Below, one piece after another: positions 44,415 through 54,239 of a stretch of DNA of 64,000 bases. Position 1 is the first letter of the stretch; each line of letters starts with the position of its first letter. The notes under the pieces were generated by a model. It made no database searches and was not told the origin of the DNA. It saw only the letters and a program-made list of their open reading frames with translations. The position numbers and the translations under genes are program-made. Source of the DNA: Bin55 sp963667455 (GTDB taxonomy: Bacteria > Pseudomonadota > Gammaproteobacteria > Pseudomonadales > Azotimanducaceae); assembly GCA_963667455.2 (NCBI GenBank), contig CAXXFR010000029.1:124001-188000 (forward strand), written 5' to 3'.

Positions 44415-46991
44415 GTGAAGTTGAAATCCCTCAAGCCGTCGCAAATCACGCGAATGACCGTTGCCTGCGGAATGCTCGCCTTCGCGACAGCTTTCGCGGT
44501 TAGTGCTTCCAGTCAGGACACGGACTATCTCGACTCCGTCACACGCGAAGCGGTCGAATCGTTGAAGGCCGAAGTCGCAGCTACCCCAACCGATCGAGAG
44601 ACTGCTCGTGAGCGGGCTCGCCTAGTGTGGACATGGGTGAATGCCTATTCACTCGAGGGTAACTACGTACCGGTCAATCTCACCCAGACCGTGTCCAATC
44701 TTCTGAGCTATCCGCTTCCTGCCGGCAATGCTCGTTACCTCGAACTTGACAACTATGTGCGCGAATTGGCACTTCATGAGGCCGACCCAGGTGCTCTGGG
44801 CACACTAGTTGCGAAAGGCGGTCCTTTTGAAGCCGCGAGTTTCGGAACGCTCGAACAGACCTATACGGTCGGGAATCGGCCAATCCAGGTTGGAGGGGGC
44901 TTTCTTGTAACCAAGCACTTCATGACCAACCACGGCATCTACCAAGTTAACGATCCCTCAGGCGACAACTACCTAACGGTACGTTCATCCAATACCGAGG
45001 TGGAGTTTGAATTCGAGTGGGTCAACATCCGAGGAATGCATGGTGGGTTCCGCAGACCCGCACCGACTTTGTTTGCACGAGTAGTCGGCTCACAACTGAA
45101 TCCTGGGGATACCGTCACAGTCACGTACGGAGACACGACTGAAGGCGGACGAGGACTGCGGTTTCCCACGATTTCGAGTGATCGAATGCCGTTCCCGATC
45201 TATGTAGCACTCGACAGTACTCGCCATTTCCTATCTCTTCCCATTCAGCAGGTTGAAGTGATCGGAGGTAGGGTCGCTGGGGTACATGGATTCGTTCCAT
45301 CCATCGTCAAGTCCGGAGACCCCTTCACAGTCTCGATTCGTGCACAAGATGCGTTCTACAACCGTGCAACCGGTGAGATGCCGGCGTGGGTCGTCGAGAA
45401 CGAAGACGAAACCTTAGCCACGATTGACTCTGGTTCCAATGCTATTCACACGATCGAAAAAATTGTGCTCACCGAACCTGGTGTTTACCGATTCAAGATT
45501 CGTTCCAGCGATGGATCGATTAGTGGAACTACCAATCCGGTTCTCGTAGAGGAAGACCCTAAGCGTCGCATTTATTGGGGCGACACACACGGACACTCCG
45601 GGTTCGCCGAAGGAATTGGCAGTCCCGATCAGCTCATGCGTTGGGCTCGAGAAGATGCACGGTTGGACTATGTGACTCACTCTGAGCACGACATTTGGAT
45701 GGACGACTTCGAGTGGAACGTATTGAAAGACAACGTGGAGCGCTATAGCGAAGAAGGCGAGTTCATCGCCTTTCTCGGTTATGAGTGGACTGTTCGGAAG
45801 TTTCAGGGCGGACACCACAACGTACTCTTCCGTACAACTGCCGACCGAAAACGAATCCCGGCACAAACCCACGGAACTTTGTCGAGACTGTACCAGGGTC
45901 TTCGAGAAAAGCACCAACCCAACGATGTCGTCGTCATACCTCACGCCCACCAGCCCGCCGACTATCGCATGAACGACCCCGAGCTCGAACCCCTAGTCGA
46001 GATCATGTCGCAACATGGAACTTTCGAGTGGTTCGGACGGATGTATCTCAACCACGGCCATCAAGTCGGATTCATCGCCGCCAGCGACGACCATCTCGCC
46101 CAACCAGGTTGGACCATGCCTCGTGGTGGATCGCTATCGCAACAGACTGGCCTCGGAGCACTCCGAGCAAACACCAAGAGTCGCGATGCTTTGTTCGATG
46201 CGATGAGAAACCTGAGCACCTATGCTTCCACCGGCGATCGAATCATTCTTGACTTCGAACTGAACGGAGGGCAGATGGGTCAGCGCATTCCTTTCGCCAG
46301 TAGTCGTCAAATCAATGGCAGAGTGATCGGAACGGCACCGATCAAGGACATTGCCATCGTCAAGAACGACGAGGTGTTCTGGGAGCGCGACTACTTGATC
46401 GATCAGAATGCCGGCGAGACTTCCGAACAGACCTACCAGCTCGTGTTCTATTCCGATTCGGAGCCGGCGCACCCAATGGACAATCCGAGGGGCAGGAGGC
46501 CGTGGCGAGGAACGGTTTCACTGTCTGGGGCGAAGTTTGCTGGACATCGAGAGGTGACTCCCGGCGCGCTTGAGATCACCAGCGAGTCTCAAGCAAACCT
46601 GAACGTGATAACGCGGGGCAATGTCCGTTCAATCACCGTGGATTTGGAAGAAGTTACAGAAGAAGCTGAGATCCGACTGCAGTTGCGCGAATTAGCGGAG
46701 ACAGGCGGAATTGCTTCGTACCGAGCGAACACACCCCTACCCTCAGTCAACCTGAGCTTCCAACTGTCAGAATTGACTGACGGTTCTGACCGCAAGGAAT
46801 TCAAAGTGGACACCTATACCGACCACATTTCGTTGCGACGAGTGCACGAGTCGGGCGTATGGGACGTGCAGTTCGAGGCGAAGGATTTTGGCACTCGACA
46901 AGGCGACTACTATTATGTTCGAGTCCGTCAAGCCAATGACGCGATTGCTTGGTCGAGCCCAATATGGGTCGGCGGCTACCCGAAGCAGTAA
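44415..46991 (+). CDS. Secreted DUF3604 metallohydrolase (PHP-like)
   Basis: 858 residues. A signal peptide lies at 14-32 (MTVACGMLAFATAFAVSAS). Residues 40-380 form beta-rich domains. The C-terminal half is a DUF3604 domain of the PHP-like metal-dependent phosphoesterase type: YWGDTHGHSGFAEG, VTHSEHDIWM, VVIPHAHQPADY, EIMSQHG and FIAASDDHLAQPG hold the His/Asp metal ligands in order. Likely periplasmic; substrate unknown, though neighbours of this family are often linked to steroid or sulfatase-type catabolism in marine bacteria. Start GTG 44415; ATG 44454 is an alternative that keeps the signal peptide. Confidence 0.87.
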   Translation: MKLKSLKPSQITRMTVACGMLAFATAFAVSASSQDTDYLDSVTREAVESLKAEVAATPTDRETARERARLVWTWVNAYSLEGNYVPVNLTQTVSNLLSYPLPAGNARYLELDNYVRELALHEADPGALGTLVAKGGPFEAASFGTLEQTYTVGNRPIQVGGGFLVTKHFMTNHGIYQVNDPSGDNYLTVRSSNTEVEFEFEWVNIRGMHGGFRRPAPTLFARVVGSQLNPGDTVTVTYGDTTEGGRGLRFPTISSDRMPFPIYVALDSTRHFLSLPIQQVEVIGGRVAGVHGFVPSIVKSGDPFTVSIRAQDAFYNRATGEMPAWVVENEDETLATIDSGSNAIHTIEKIVLTEPGVYRFKIRSSDGSISGTTNPVLVEEDPKRRIYWGDTHGHSGFAEGIGSPDQLMRWAREDARLDYVTHSEHDIWMDDFEWNVLKDNVERYSEEGEFIAFLGYEWTVRKFQGGHHNVLFRTTADRKRIPAQTHGTLSRLYQGLREKHQPNDVVVIPHAHQPADYRMNDPELEPLVEIMSQHGTFEWFGRMYLNHGHQVGFIAASDDHLAQPGWTMPRGGSLSQQTGLGALRANTKSRDALFDAMRNLSTYASTGDRIILDFELNGGQMGQRIPFASSRQINGRVIGTAPIKDIAIVKNDEVFWERDYLIDQNAGETSEQTYQLVFYSDSEPAHPMDNPRGRRPWRGTVSLSGAKFAGHREVTPGALEITSESQANLNVITRGNVRSITVDLEEVTEEAEIRLQLRELAETGGIASYRANTPLPSVNLSFQLSELTDGSDRKEFKVDTYTDHISLRRVHESGVWDVQFEAKDFGTRQGDYYYVRVRQANDAIAWSSPIWVGGYPKQ

Positions 46992-46999
46992 GGATTCTC

Positions 47000-47425
47000 A
47001 TGGCGTTCACTATCCACCCCAAGCTCTTGAGCGACTGCGTCTACATCGGCGAGCAGCACCTCTGCCATGTTCTACTCATGAACGACCGACGTTTTCCGTG
47101 GTTGATTCTCGTGCCCAAGATCGAAGATCTACGCGACTTTCACGAACTTCCGCTCAATAGCCGAGACGACCTCTACGACGAAATCGAAGGAGCGTCGAAG
47201 ACGTTACAGCTGGATTGCGATGCGCAAAAGCTCAATGTCGCCGCATTGGGCAACCAAGTGCCGCAACTTCACATCCACGTGATTGGACGACGAACTGACG
47301 ATGCAGCCTGGCCCGGGCCGGTGTGGGGAGTCGGTGAGCCTGTTCCCTACGAAGTCGACGAGCTCGACACTTTCTGCGACGAGCTACGAGAGTCGCTGGG
47401 GATTGACGGCGACGAAGACTACTAG
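47000..47425 (+). CDS. HIT-domain protein (diadenosine polyphosphate hydrolase type)
   Basis: 141 residues from ATG 47000, which has AAGGA six bases upstream and sits 8 bp after the DUF3604 stop. The HIT core shows NDRRFPWLILVPK, LNVAALGNQVPQLHIHVIGR and AAWPGPVWG. The motif reads Q-L-H-I-H-V: the first His of the usual HxHxH is Gln, as is common in this proteobacterial subgroup, while the catalytic and adjacent His remain. It probably hydrolyses nucleotide phosphoramidates or ApnA. Its end overlaps the convergent DUF4340 gene by 4 bp. Confidence 0.9.
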   Translation: MAFTIHPKLLSDCVYIGEQHLCHVLLMNDRRFPWLILVPKIEDLRDFHELPLNSRDDLYDEIEGASKTLQLDCDAQKLNVAALGNQVPQLHIHVIGRRTDDAAWPGPVWGVGEPVPYEVDELDTFCDELRESLGIDGDEDY

Positions 47426-48366
47426 TCGGAAACCTCCGGTTCTTCGTCAGTTGTGACTATGATCGAGCCGTCATTGGTTTCCTGACTTTCGTTCTCTTCC
47501 ACGTCGGGAGCAAGTTCTCCGATCTCCTTCAACAGCTCCTTTCCGACGTATGTCGCGAGTGCGTATTGACTCGGGTGTCGATCTGATGTTGCCACCCAAT
47601 CGTCCGTCAACTCCAGGTGATAGATCGTCAAAGTCGTAGGACCTTCGTCGTCTTCGATTACAAACTCCGCCGTTGGCTCAACATCAGAGATGTCGTCGTC
47701 GCTGAACTCGAAGACGCTAATGGTCTCAAAACGGTCTATGAAGCTACGAACCTTCGACTCATCAAGTTCAGATTCGGGATCCGCAACCCAAGCTTCCTCC
47801 TGATTCGTTAGTGTGTAAGCACCTACTCGTTCGAGCTTCGCGATCGATCCTTCCGAACGCAACAAAGTCTTGTCGAGCCATGAAACTGGAGTTGTGCCAG
47901 CTTCGTGGTTGGAGAATTCGATCGCATAGACGGGACCGCCTGACGCCTTACGAGCATGAACTCGCCGAAAGCTCGGCGATGTCCCCAGGTATACATCGGC
48001 AAGAGACTCCTCTCCCGCATAGATGCTGACGTGCTTTTGAAACGATTCCTCGGTGACTTCAAATCGCTTCGCCGTATTGTCACTGGTCGCAACGGGCCAA
48101 TCTCCACCCGCAGTTCCGAGTCGTTCCAATACCCGATCCAACTTTCGTTGATCCACGGGATTGCCGTCGGCTAGCCGCCAGGATTCATCTTCGCGGGTGA
48201 GCTCGATCGACTCCTCCTGGCTTGCAACGGTCACTCGATCAGCCAACGAGATGTCGAAGTCTAGAAATGCCTCGGGTTCGTTCGCGCCGCCTCGACCAAA
48301 GATCCAAATTGCAACCACAACCAGCAGCTGAACGATGAGAATTGCCGCAAGAGTGTTCTGCTTCAT
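47422..48366 (-). CDS. DUF4340-domain protein of a Gld-type ABC system
   Basis: 314 residues from ATG 48366, whose first bases overlap the upstream stop (ATGA), so it is translationally coupled. An N-terminal membrane anchor is visible (LAAILIVQLLVVVAIWIFG), followed by a periplasmic beta-rich region with repeated DUF4340 features: VTVASQEESIELTREDESWRLA, VDQRKLDRVLERLG, and DESKVRSFIDRFETI. The C-terminus is acidic. In other bacteria DUF4340 proteins are found third in operons with a Gld-like ATPase and permease. The role, perhaps in export or envelope stress, is unknown. Confidence 0.87.
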   Translation of the reverse strand: MKQNTLAAILIVQLLVVVAIWIFGRGGANEPEAFLDFDISLADRVTVASQEESIELTREDESWRLADGNPVDQRKLDRVLERLGTAGGDWPVATSDNTAKRFEVTEESFQKHVSIYAGEESLADVYLGTSPSFRRVHARKASGGPVYAIEFSNHEAGTTPVSWLDKTLLRSEGSIAKLERVGAYTLTNQEEAWVADPESELDESKVRSFIDRFETISVFEFSDDDISDVEPTAEFVIEDDEGPTTLTIYHLELTDDWVATSDRHPSQYALATYVGKELLKEIGELAPDVEENESQETNDGSIIVTTDEEPEVSD

Positions 48367-51300
48367 GACTGCACTCCAAACCAACTTGCATGTTTGACTC
48401 TGCGTTGCTTGCGGAGAAACGCATTGATGCCGAAGACGATAATCAGTCCTGCTGCCGCCGCAACATAGTTGCCATACTCAAAGACCCGAGTATTGCCAGC
48501 AGTCATCGGAGGTAAGGTGCGATTGAAGTGCCCTCGGCTTCGAATGGATAGCAGGGATGCATCTTGCATGGAAACATCGACCAGGTTGGCTATGAACTGG
48601 TAGGTGTTTACATACAGCGAGCCACTCGCCGAACTGATCATACGAACGGACTGGTCCGATACAAACTCCGATGAGCCGATCACAAAGAGACGGGTGGATT
48701 CCGGAGATCGATCAATCACCGATCCAACCACACCCAACGTATCCACGTCTTCTTCCTCAACCTCCTCCGGCAACTCGCCTTCCTCAGAGATGAGGTTGGT
48801 CTCTCCCGCATCTGATCCTTCAGAAACCTCGTCCGAATTGGCTGACTCATCTGTAACAGGATCTTCGCTTGAAGATGCTTCCTCGTCTTCGGGCAACGCA
48901 GCGGCTTGCTCATCTCCCTCTTCGTCTGCGGTGCCAGTCATTTCGTCTAGTTTCGCAAGTTCCTCTGAGAGATCAATGCTCTCCTGTTCTTCAAGCTCTC
49001 GGGCACGTTCCCGAGCCTCCACAAGAGCTGGCGACTCATCGAAATAGCTTGTAAACGTTCCTTGAATCGAGACCGCCAATAGCTTGGGTCCAACCTCTCC
49101 CTTAGGATCATAGGCCGACACCGATCCATCCGTTATCTTCGGCATGACATCTGGAGAAATCTCCGTCCAGCTGTCTTTGGAACTCTGCAAGAGGTCCGAG
49201 ACCTCTCTTCCATCGTTGACCATCTCGTCGACAAAGATTGGAGAGCCCCAGGAATAGGTCAGTTGATCCAAATCCTGAACAGCTGGACCGGAATCGACGA
49301 ATCCTTCTCGTCGAACATCGACGAAGAACGGATAGTCCAGCATGCGAATTTCTTGGAACGTGAACCCTCCCGCTTCACGCACAACTGGAATGGGAAAAGC
49401 GGAATTCTGCGGATCAAGCACCATTGATTGATCAATGGTCACACCGTTGTGCAACAGCCAGTTCTCCAACCCCGTGAAATTCGGAGAGGCGTTGAGAGTC
49501 TGTGACACCAGCACTGTTTCGTAGCCACCCGCGGCGACAATCACCGTCCCGCCTTTCATCAGGAACTGGTCGATTTCAAACACCTGTTGTTCGCTGAGCG
49601 ACGAAGGCGCAACGACAACCAGAACATCGACGTAATTGGGAATTGCTTGTCGCAAGGTTGTACTCTCGACATCGAAATTCGTGGTCAGGTAGCCCCGCAA
49701 TTCGTTGAATTGACTTCCGCTGGGCCGCTGGCCCATGTATTGGGGCGGTGCTGGTGTCGGCGCATAGAAGGCAACCGATGTCAGCAAACCCGTGGCAAAT
49801 CGTTTGAGACCTTCCTCAAAGATCCGCGTGAACCCTTCTTGATCCAATGAATCCGGTAGCCCCATGCTGACGACTGTCTGTCCGTCGGAGAGGGTCAAGT
49901 AGAAATAGAACCGATTGGAGTCGAACAGACTTGCCGCCATGGGTCGAAAGCCGAAGTTCTCGGCGATCTCCTGGGCAACAGCTCCGCCGTCAGCTTCTGG
50001 ATCGACGATGCTCCAGGTGAAGTTGTCGTTCGACTCGAGCTGAAGGTTCGCTAATGCACTAGTCAGAGGTTCTCGAAGTTCCTCCAACCTCTCTGGTAAG
50101 CGATCAGGCGACGAAATATAGCCTGTGAACGTCACCGGCGAGGTCATGTAGTCGAAGACCGACCCGCCTCCTTGAAATCCAGCTAGAACCTTCTTGATCG
50201 AACGAGTGATGTCGTACTCGGGATTGCGAAGCCGCACCGTCAGGTCGGATTCGCTTTCCGCCTTCAATTCGATTAGATCTCGAAATCCCAATACTTCGTA
50301 CTCGTCTCCATATCGAATGAGAATGTCGAAGTACGAGTTGACGAGACTGGTCTGGTAACGATCAGCGATTTGGAATGCGACGGGGCGTATTCCATATTTG
50401 GTGTTGGCCTCGTCTTCCATTTCGGCGTTGGTCGCGGGATCGACAAACTCGACGCGCACCAGATTTCCACCGACCACCGCGTACTCTCTAACCAGATCAC
50501 GCAGTTGCGGCACCAGGGGAGCTAGCAGTGGATGCGTTTTGCTGCTGAAGTAACCTCGAATGAGCAAGGGCTCGCGAAGCTGATTGAGCTGTTGAGTAGT
50601 TACCCGTGAAATCGAGTATTGGCTTCCCTTCGTGACATCCCAGCGAGCGGCGGAAAGGGTGCCGACCCAAATGTTTGCGACCAGAAGGTTCGCCACCAGC
50701 AAACCAGACACGATAAACGCCTTTCGGTGTTTGGAGGGGTCTGCATCTTCGGCCCACCCGAGCGAGTTCAGGACCAAGACGTTGAGAATTAGAAAGACGA
50801 CGGTTATCGATGCATAGAAGTAGAGATCGGACAGATCAAGAATGCCTCGAGCGATAGACTCGAACCGCGACCCAGATCCGATTTCGCGCAACACCTCTGC
50901 AACGGTGTTGTTGACCAATCCGGTCACAAAATCGCTACCGAACATGTAGAACACCGCACAGACGAAAACCGACAAGATGAGGGCGACTATCTGGTTTTCA
51001 CTTCTCGCACTGACGAACAGTCCAATGCTCAAGTACGACGCACCTAGCATCAGTGCCGCGAAGTAAGCCGCCAGAACAGGACCCCAATCCAAGTTGGCGA
51101 TGGCTGATACGGTTATCGGGAGTGGCAGTGTGAGCAACAGCGCAATTGCCAACAGTGCCCAACAAGCCAAGAACTTGCCAAGAACGAGCTCCCACCCTGT
51201 AGCGGGAAGCGTGGAGAGAAACTCGATTGTTCCGGTTCGTCGCTCGTCGCTCCAAACGCGCATCGTCAGCGCGGAGGTCAGAAATATCAGTAGGACGGGA

Positions 51301-51476
51301 AGCCACTCGAACATCGGACGGACATCGGCTATGTTTCGCGCAAAGAACGCTTCGCCCCAGAAAAAAACGAACAGTGTTACCCCGAGATAAGTGGCAAGAA
51401 ACAGGTAGCCGATGGGCGATGCAAAGAAAAGGCGAAGTTCCTTGCGGGCTACTTCAAATAGACGCTCGAAATTCAC
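48363..51476 (-). CDS. Fused ABC-2 permease / GldG-type auxiliary protein
   Basis: 1037 residues. Residues 1-250 are an ABC-2 permease of the GldF type with six helices (ELRLFFASPIGYLFLATYLGV, WSDERRTGTIEFLSTLPATGWELVLGKF, VFVCAVFYMFGSDF). From about 250 the protein becomes GldG-like: a membrane helix (FIVSGLLVANLLVANIWVG), TTQQLNQLREPLLIRGYFS, the DUF4350/ABC-type domain (PNYVDVLVVVAPSSLSEQQ, LMKGGTVIVAAGG), an acidic Glu/Asp/Ser linker (about 815-900) and a final membrane helix. It starts with GTG 51476, overlapping the ATPase stop (GTGA). The partners are usually separate genes. Confidence 0.9.
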   Translation of the reverse strand: MNFERLFEVARKELRLFFASPIGYLFLATYLGVTLFVFFWGEAFFARNIADVRPMFEWLPVLLIFLTSALTMRVWSDERRTGTIEFLSTLPATGWELVLGKFLACWALLAIALLLTLPLPITVSAIANLDWGPVLAAYFAALMLGASYLSIGLFVSARSENQIVALILSVFVCAVFYMFGSDFVTGLVNNTVAEVLREIGSGSRFESIARGILDLSDLYFYASITVVFLILNVLVLNSLGWAEDADPSKHRKAFIVSGLLVANLLVANIWVGTLSAARWDVTKGSQYSISRVTTQQLNQLREPLLIRGYFSSKTHPLLAPLVPQLRDLVREYAVVGGNLVRVEFVDPATNAEMEDEANTKYGIRPVAFQIADRYQTSLVNSYFDILIRYGDEYEVLGFRDLIELKAESESDLTVRLRNPEYDITRSIKKVLAGFQGGGSVFDYMTSPVTFTGYISSPDRLPERLEELREPLTSALANLQLESNDNFTWSIVDPEADGGAVAQEIAENFGFRPMAASLFDSNRFYFYLTLSDGQTVVSMGLPDSLDQEGFTRIFEEGLKRFATGLLTSVAFYAPTPAPPQYMGQRPSGSQFNELRGYLTTNFDVESTTLRQAIPNYVDVLVVVAPSSLSEQQVFEIDQFLMKGGTVIVAAGGYETVLVSQTLNASPNFTGLENWLLHNGVTIDQSMVLDPQNSAFPIPVVREAGGFTFQEIRMLDYPFFVDVRREGFVDSGPAVQDLDQLTYSWGSPIFVDEMVNDGREVSDLLQSSKDSWTEISPDVMPKITDGSVSAYDPKGEVGPKLLAVSIQGTFTSYFDESPALVEARERARELEEQESIDLSEELAKLDEMTGTADEEGDEQAAALPEDEEASSSEDPVTDESANSDEVSEGSDAGETNLISEEGELPEEVEEEDVDTLGVVGSVIDRSPESTRLFVIGSSEFVSDQSVRMISSASGSLYVNTYQFIANLVDVSMQDASLLSIRSRGHFNRTLPPMTAGNTRVFEYGNYVAAAAGLIIVFGINAFLRKQRRVKHASWFGVQS

Positions 51477-52381
51477 AGCTTGCCCCCTTCGCTGACTGCT
51501 CTAAACAGCGCTTCCAAGTCGCGTTTCTCGGGTTCAATACTGCGAACCGTGACCTCTGCAGACACTAGTTGGCGAACGATCGCAGGGATGTCGCTCTTCT
51601 GCTCAGGGTCGACAGGAGAAAGTAGCAAACGTCCGTTCAGCTGGGAGACTTTGGTGTCGTCGCCCAGACAATTCCGTACGTCTTCCACCGCAGAATCGGT
51701 CGTAAGCCAGCACCGGTTGCCGTCTTTGAGGTTGTCGAGCAGTTCATCCACCGCAATCACTCCATCGCGCATGATCAGAACGCGATTGCAGATCGCTTCA
51801 ACCTCCTGCATGATGTGAGTCGACAGAACAACCGTTGCGTTCTTGGCTAACTCCTTGACCAGATCTCGCATGTGCTGCGTCTGCGAGGGGTCGAGACCAG
51901 TTGTAGGCTCGTCCAGGATCAAGGTTCCTGGACTGTGAAGAATGGCTTGGGCGACTCCCACACGCTGCTGAAATCCTCGAGACAAGGTGCCGATGGTGTC
52001 GAGTGCTCGTTCGTTGAGATCCGTGCTCTCGATGGCGCGTTCAACGCACACTCTTCTCTCCTCTTTGGGAACTCCACGCACTGTTGCGGCAAACCAAAGA
52101 TAGTCGATGACCGAGAGCTCGGTATACAGCGGCCGATTTTCCGGCAGGTAGCCCAACTGAGCTCGAGCATCGGTCGGGGATTGTTGAACATCAATTCCAT
52201 CGACGAAGGCCGAACCCGAGCTGGGTTCGATGTAACCCGTCAGAAGCTTCATAACCGTCGTCTTCCCCGCGCCGTTGTGGCCGAGCAATCCGACGATTTC
52301 GCCCGAAGATATCTCGAAGGAGACATCGTCGACAGCGACGATTTCTCCGTATCTACGAGTCAAGTGTTCAGTGCGCAACAC
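51473..52381 (-). CDS. ABC transporter ATP-binding protein (GldA-like)
   Basis: 302 residues. Walker A GHNGAGKTT (about 33-41), Q-loop LGYLPENRPLY, ABC signature LSRGFQQRVG, Walker B TLILDEPTTGLDP and switch STHIMQEVE are all present. It should power the fused permease that follows. GTG 52381 is chosen because a full AGGAGG lies exactly 8 bases upstream. First gene of a three-gene coupled operon. The C-terminal 80 residues are the usual regulatory extension of ABC-2 exporters. Confidence 0.94.
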   Translation of the reverse strand: MLRTEHLTRRYGEIVAVDDVSFEISSGEIVGLLGHNGAGKTTVMKLLTGYIEPSSGSAFVDGIDVQQSPTDARAQLGYLPENRPLYTELSVIDYLWFAATVRGVPKEERRVCVERAIESTDLNERALDTIGTLSRGFQQRVGVAQAILHSPGTLILDEPTTGLDPSQTQHMRDLVKELAKNATVVLSTHIMQEVEAICNRVLIMRDGVIAVDELLDNLKDGNRCWLTTDSAVEDVRNCLGDDTKVSQLNGRLLLSPVDPEQKSDIPAIVRQLVSAEVTVRSIEPEKRDLEALFRAVSEGGKL

Positions 52382-52389
52382 TTGCAGTT

Positions 52390-52395
52390 CCTCCT
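52390..52395 (-). promoter_or_regulatory. Consensus Shine-Dalgarno of the Gld-like ABC operon
   Basis: A perfect AGGAGG with an 8-base spacer to GTG 52381. It decides the start and is the strongest ribosome-binding site I noticed in the window. Confidence 0.8.
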
Positions 52396-52683
52396 AATTT
52401 CGCATGGCTGTGGGAACGCTATATAGATTACCCATGAAGCTAGTGTGGTTTCAATACTCTGATGTTGAAATGGTCGCAGGCTCAAAGCTGACCTGTTGCT
52501 CAAGTTTGACATTACAGAGAAGACTCCAGCAGTCGAAGTCTCGTACCATTTCTCCGAGATCCGCGGTGTTCACGGTGAAGCGCACATTCAAGCCTAGGAG
52601 CCAACAGTGACCCTTTTCATTCAGTTCGACTCGTCGTGAGTGCTCCCCCCAACGCCACCTTGATTGGAGTATCTGGCGGTGCG

Positions 52684-53778
52684 ATGTCGCTTCAGACTCC
52701 TGCGCTCATTTTGGATCTTCCATCGTTCTTCAGGAATCTGCGGCGGATGCAGAACCACTGCGTTGCCAACGAACTCAGCTTCCGCCCGCATACAAAGACA
52801 CACAAGTCCGTTGAGATCGCGAAACTACAGATTCAATACGGCGCAACGGGAATCTGCTGTGCCAAACTGGCCGAAGCAGAGACTATGTCCCACGGCGGAA
52901 TCGAGAACATCTTAGTGACATCTCCCGTCGTCACCGAAGCGGGTATTCGTCGTGCGATCGAACTTCATAAGACCACATCGGAACTATTGCTCGTCATTGA
53001 CAATCCTGAGGTCGCATCCCAAATTGACCGCTGCGCGAAAAAAGCCAATATCAGAATCGATGTCCTACTCGATCTGGATCCCGGGATGCACCGAACGGGA
53101 ATTGAACCCGGTCCAGCCGCCTTGCGATTCGCTCAAAATCTCCAAGAACGATGGGCGGGTCTGAACTTCCGCGGTGTGCAGTTCTATGCAGGCAATCTCA
53201 TGCACGTCAAGAGTTATTCGGAACGGCAACAGAGATATTTCTCAACGCTTGAGAAGCTTCAGGGATTTGTGGACAAACTGCATCAATCAGGGATCGAATG
53301 TCCAATTGTCAGCGGCGGCGGAACCGGCAGTTACGAGTTCGACTTCGCTTCCGGGATCATGAACGAACTGCAGGCGGGATCTTACGCGTTCATGGACAGG
53401 CAATATCTCGAAATCGAAAGCGCCAGCGGATCCTCCCTTGAGTTCGAGGCCTCGCTCTACGTTCAAACTACCGTTGTGTCTTCCAATCAACCTCTGATGG
53501 CAACCACAGATGCCGGGCTCAAGTCATTTTCGACAGACGACAAGGAACCTCTCATAGTCGACGGAGCTCCTCCAGATAGCCGCTACTCTTTCATGGGAGA
53601 TGAGCATGGCTGTGTCCGATGGGATGACTCAGCATGGTCACTAGAAGTAGGAAATGTGGTCAGAACCATCGTTCCCCACTGTGACCCAACCATCAATCTC
53701 TACGACAACATTCATGTGGTTGAAGACGACAAGCTGATCGACATCTGGAGTATCGACGCTCGCGGCCACTCGTTCTAG
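52684..53778 (+). CDS. D-threonine aldolase / DSD1-family PLP enzyme (alanine racemase N-terminal fold)
   Basis: 364 residues from ATG 52684 (GTG 52636 also open). The N-terminal barrel begins LQTPALILDLPSFFRN; RPHTKTHKS holds the PLP Lys; LLDLDPGMHRTGIEPG and VSGGGTGSYEFD bind phosphate. The C-terminal domain shows the metal His/Cys pair DEHGC and VPHCDPTINLYD. Enzymes of this group cleave D-threonine, D-serine or D-3-hydroxyaspartate; the substrate is not fixed. It is separated by about 300 bp from the divergent ABC operon. Confidence 0.88.
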   Translation: MSLQTPALILDLPSFFRNLRRMQNHCVANELSFRPHTKTHKSVEIAKLQIQYGATGICCAKLAEAETMSHGGIENILVTSPVVTEAGIRRAIELHKTTSELLLVIDNPEVASQIDRCAKKANIRIDVLLDLDPGMHRTGIEPGPAALRFAQNLQERWAGLNFRGVQFYAGNLMHVKSYSERQQRYFSTLEKLQGFVDKLHQSGIECPIVSGGGTGSYEFDFASGIMNELQAGSYAFMDRQYLEIESASGSSLEFEASLYVQTTVVSSNQPLMATTDAGLKSFSTDDKEPLIVDGAPPDSRYSFMGDEHGCVRWDDSAWSLEVGNVVRTIVPHCDPTINLYDNIHVVEDDKLIDIWSIDARGHSF

Positions 53779-53807
53779 ACAAGCAAGCGTAAGCTACCGA
53801 TTTGAGG

Positions 53808-54038
53808 CTAGACTGGGTCCTTGCCATTTACGGTTGGTTCACGGCTCCACCAATCTCGACACACCTCAATTGTCGAAAGCGCACGATCCTTCGGCAATCC
53901 CAGCATGATCACAACCGCCTGTTCAAATTGATGCCTGACAGGATCATCAACGAGTTCGACTGCAGGTTTCAGTTCCAAGTCTGAGAGTTCGTCAAACTTA
54001 GCCGCCGCTTGATCCAATTTGCTATCAAGTAGCCCCAA
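53808..54038 (-). CDS. Possible small protein, 76 codons
   Basis: Not recognised. A TTG-started frame with coding-like composition and a sequence with heptad-like helices (LDSKLDQAAAKFDELSDLEL, HQFEQAVVIMLGLP). It fills much of a 461-bp gap between the aldolase and the first GPP34 gene. It could be a real small gene or the relic of one; no ribosome-binding site is visible. Confidence 0.3.
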   Translation of the reverse strand: MGLLDSKLDQAAAKFDELSDLELKPAVELVDDPVRHQFEQAVVIMLGLPKDRALSTIEVCRDWWSREPTVNGKDPV

Positions 54039-54194
54039 AACATCAGCTCAAGACGCTGTGCGAGCATCTTCCATTTGTACTTGTGAAGTACCTTGCTGGA
54101 ATCGGTGCCCCCGTGCCTTCATGAATGAACAAACCAACTCTCTGACTTCCGAAGGCCATCTACAATTCGATCGAGGTGTCACAGTTGATCGTCT

Positions 54195-54239
54195 CGCTGA
54201 CTCTGAGACATACGGTTCAACTGTCAGAGATCACTAACC
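54195..54239 (+). repeat. Leader repeat of the GPP34 genes, copy 1
   Basis: The 45 bases before the first GPP34 ATG are similar, at equal length, to the 45 bases before the second (55058-55102). Shared blocks: CGCTGAC, GAGACATACGG and GAGATCA. So the duplication unit included the leader. Confidence 0.7.
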
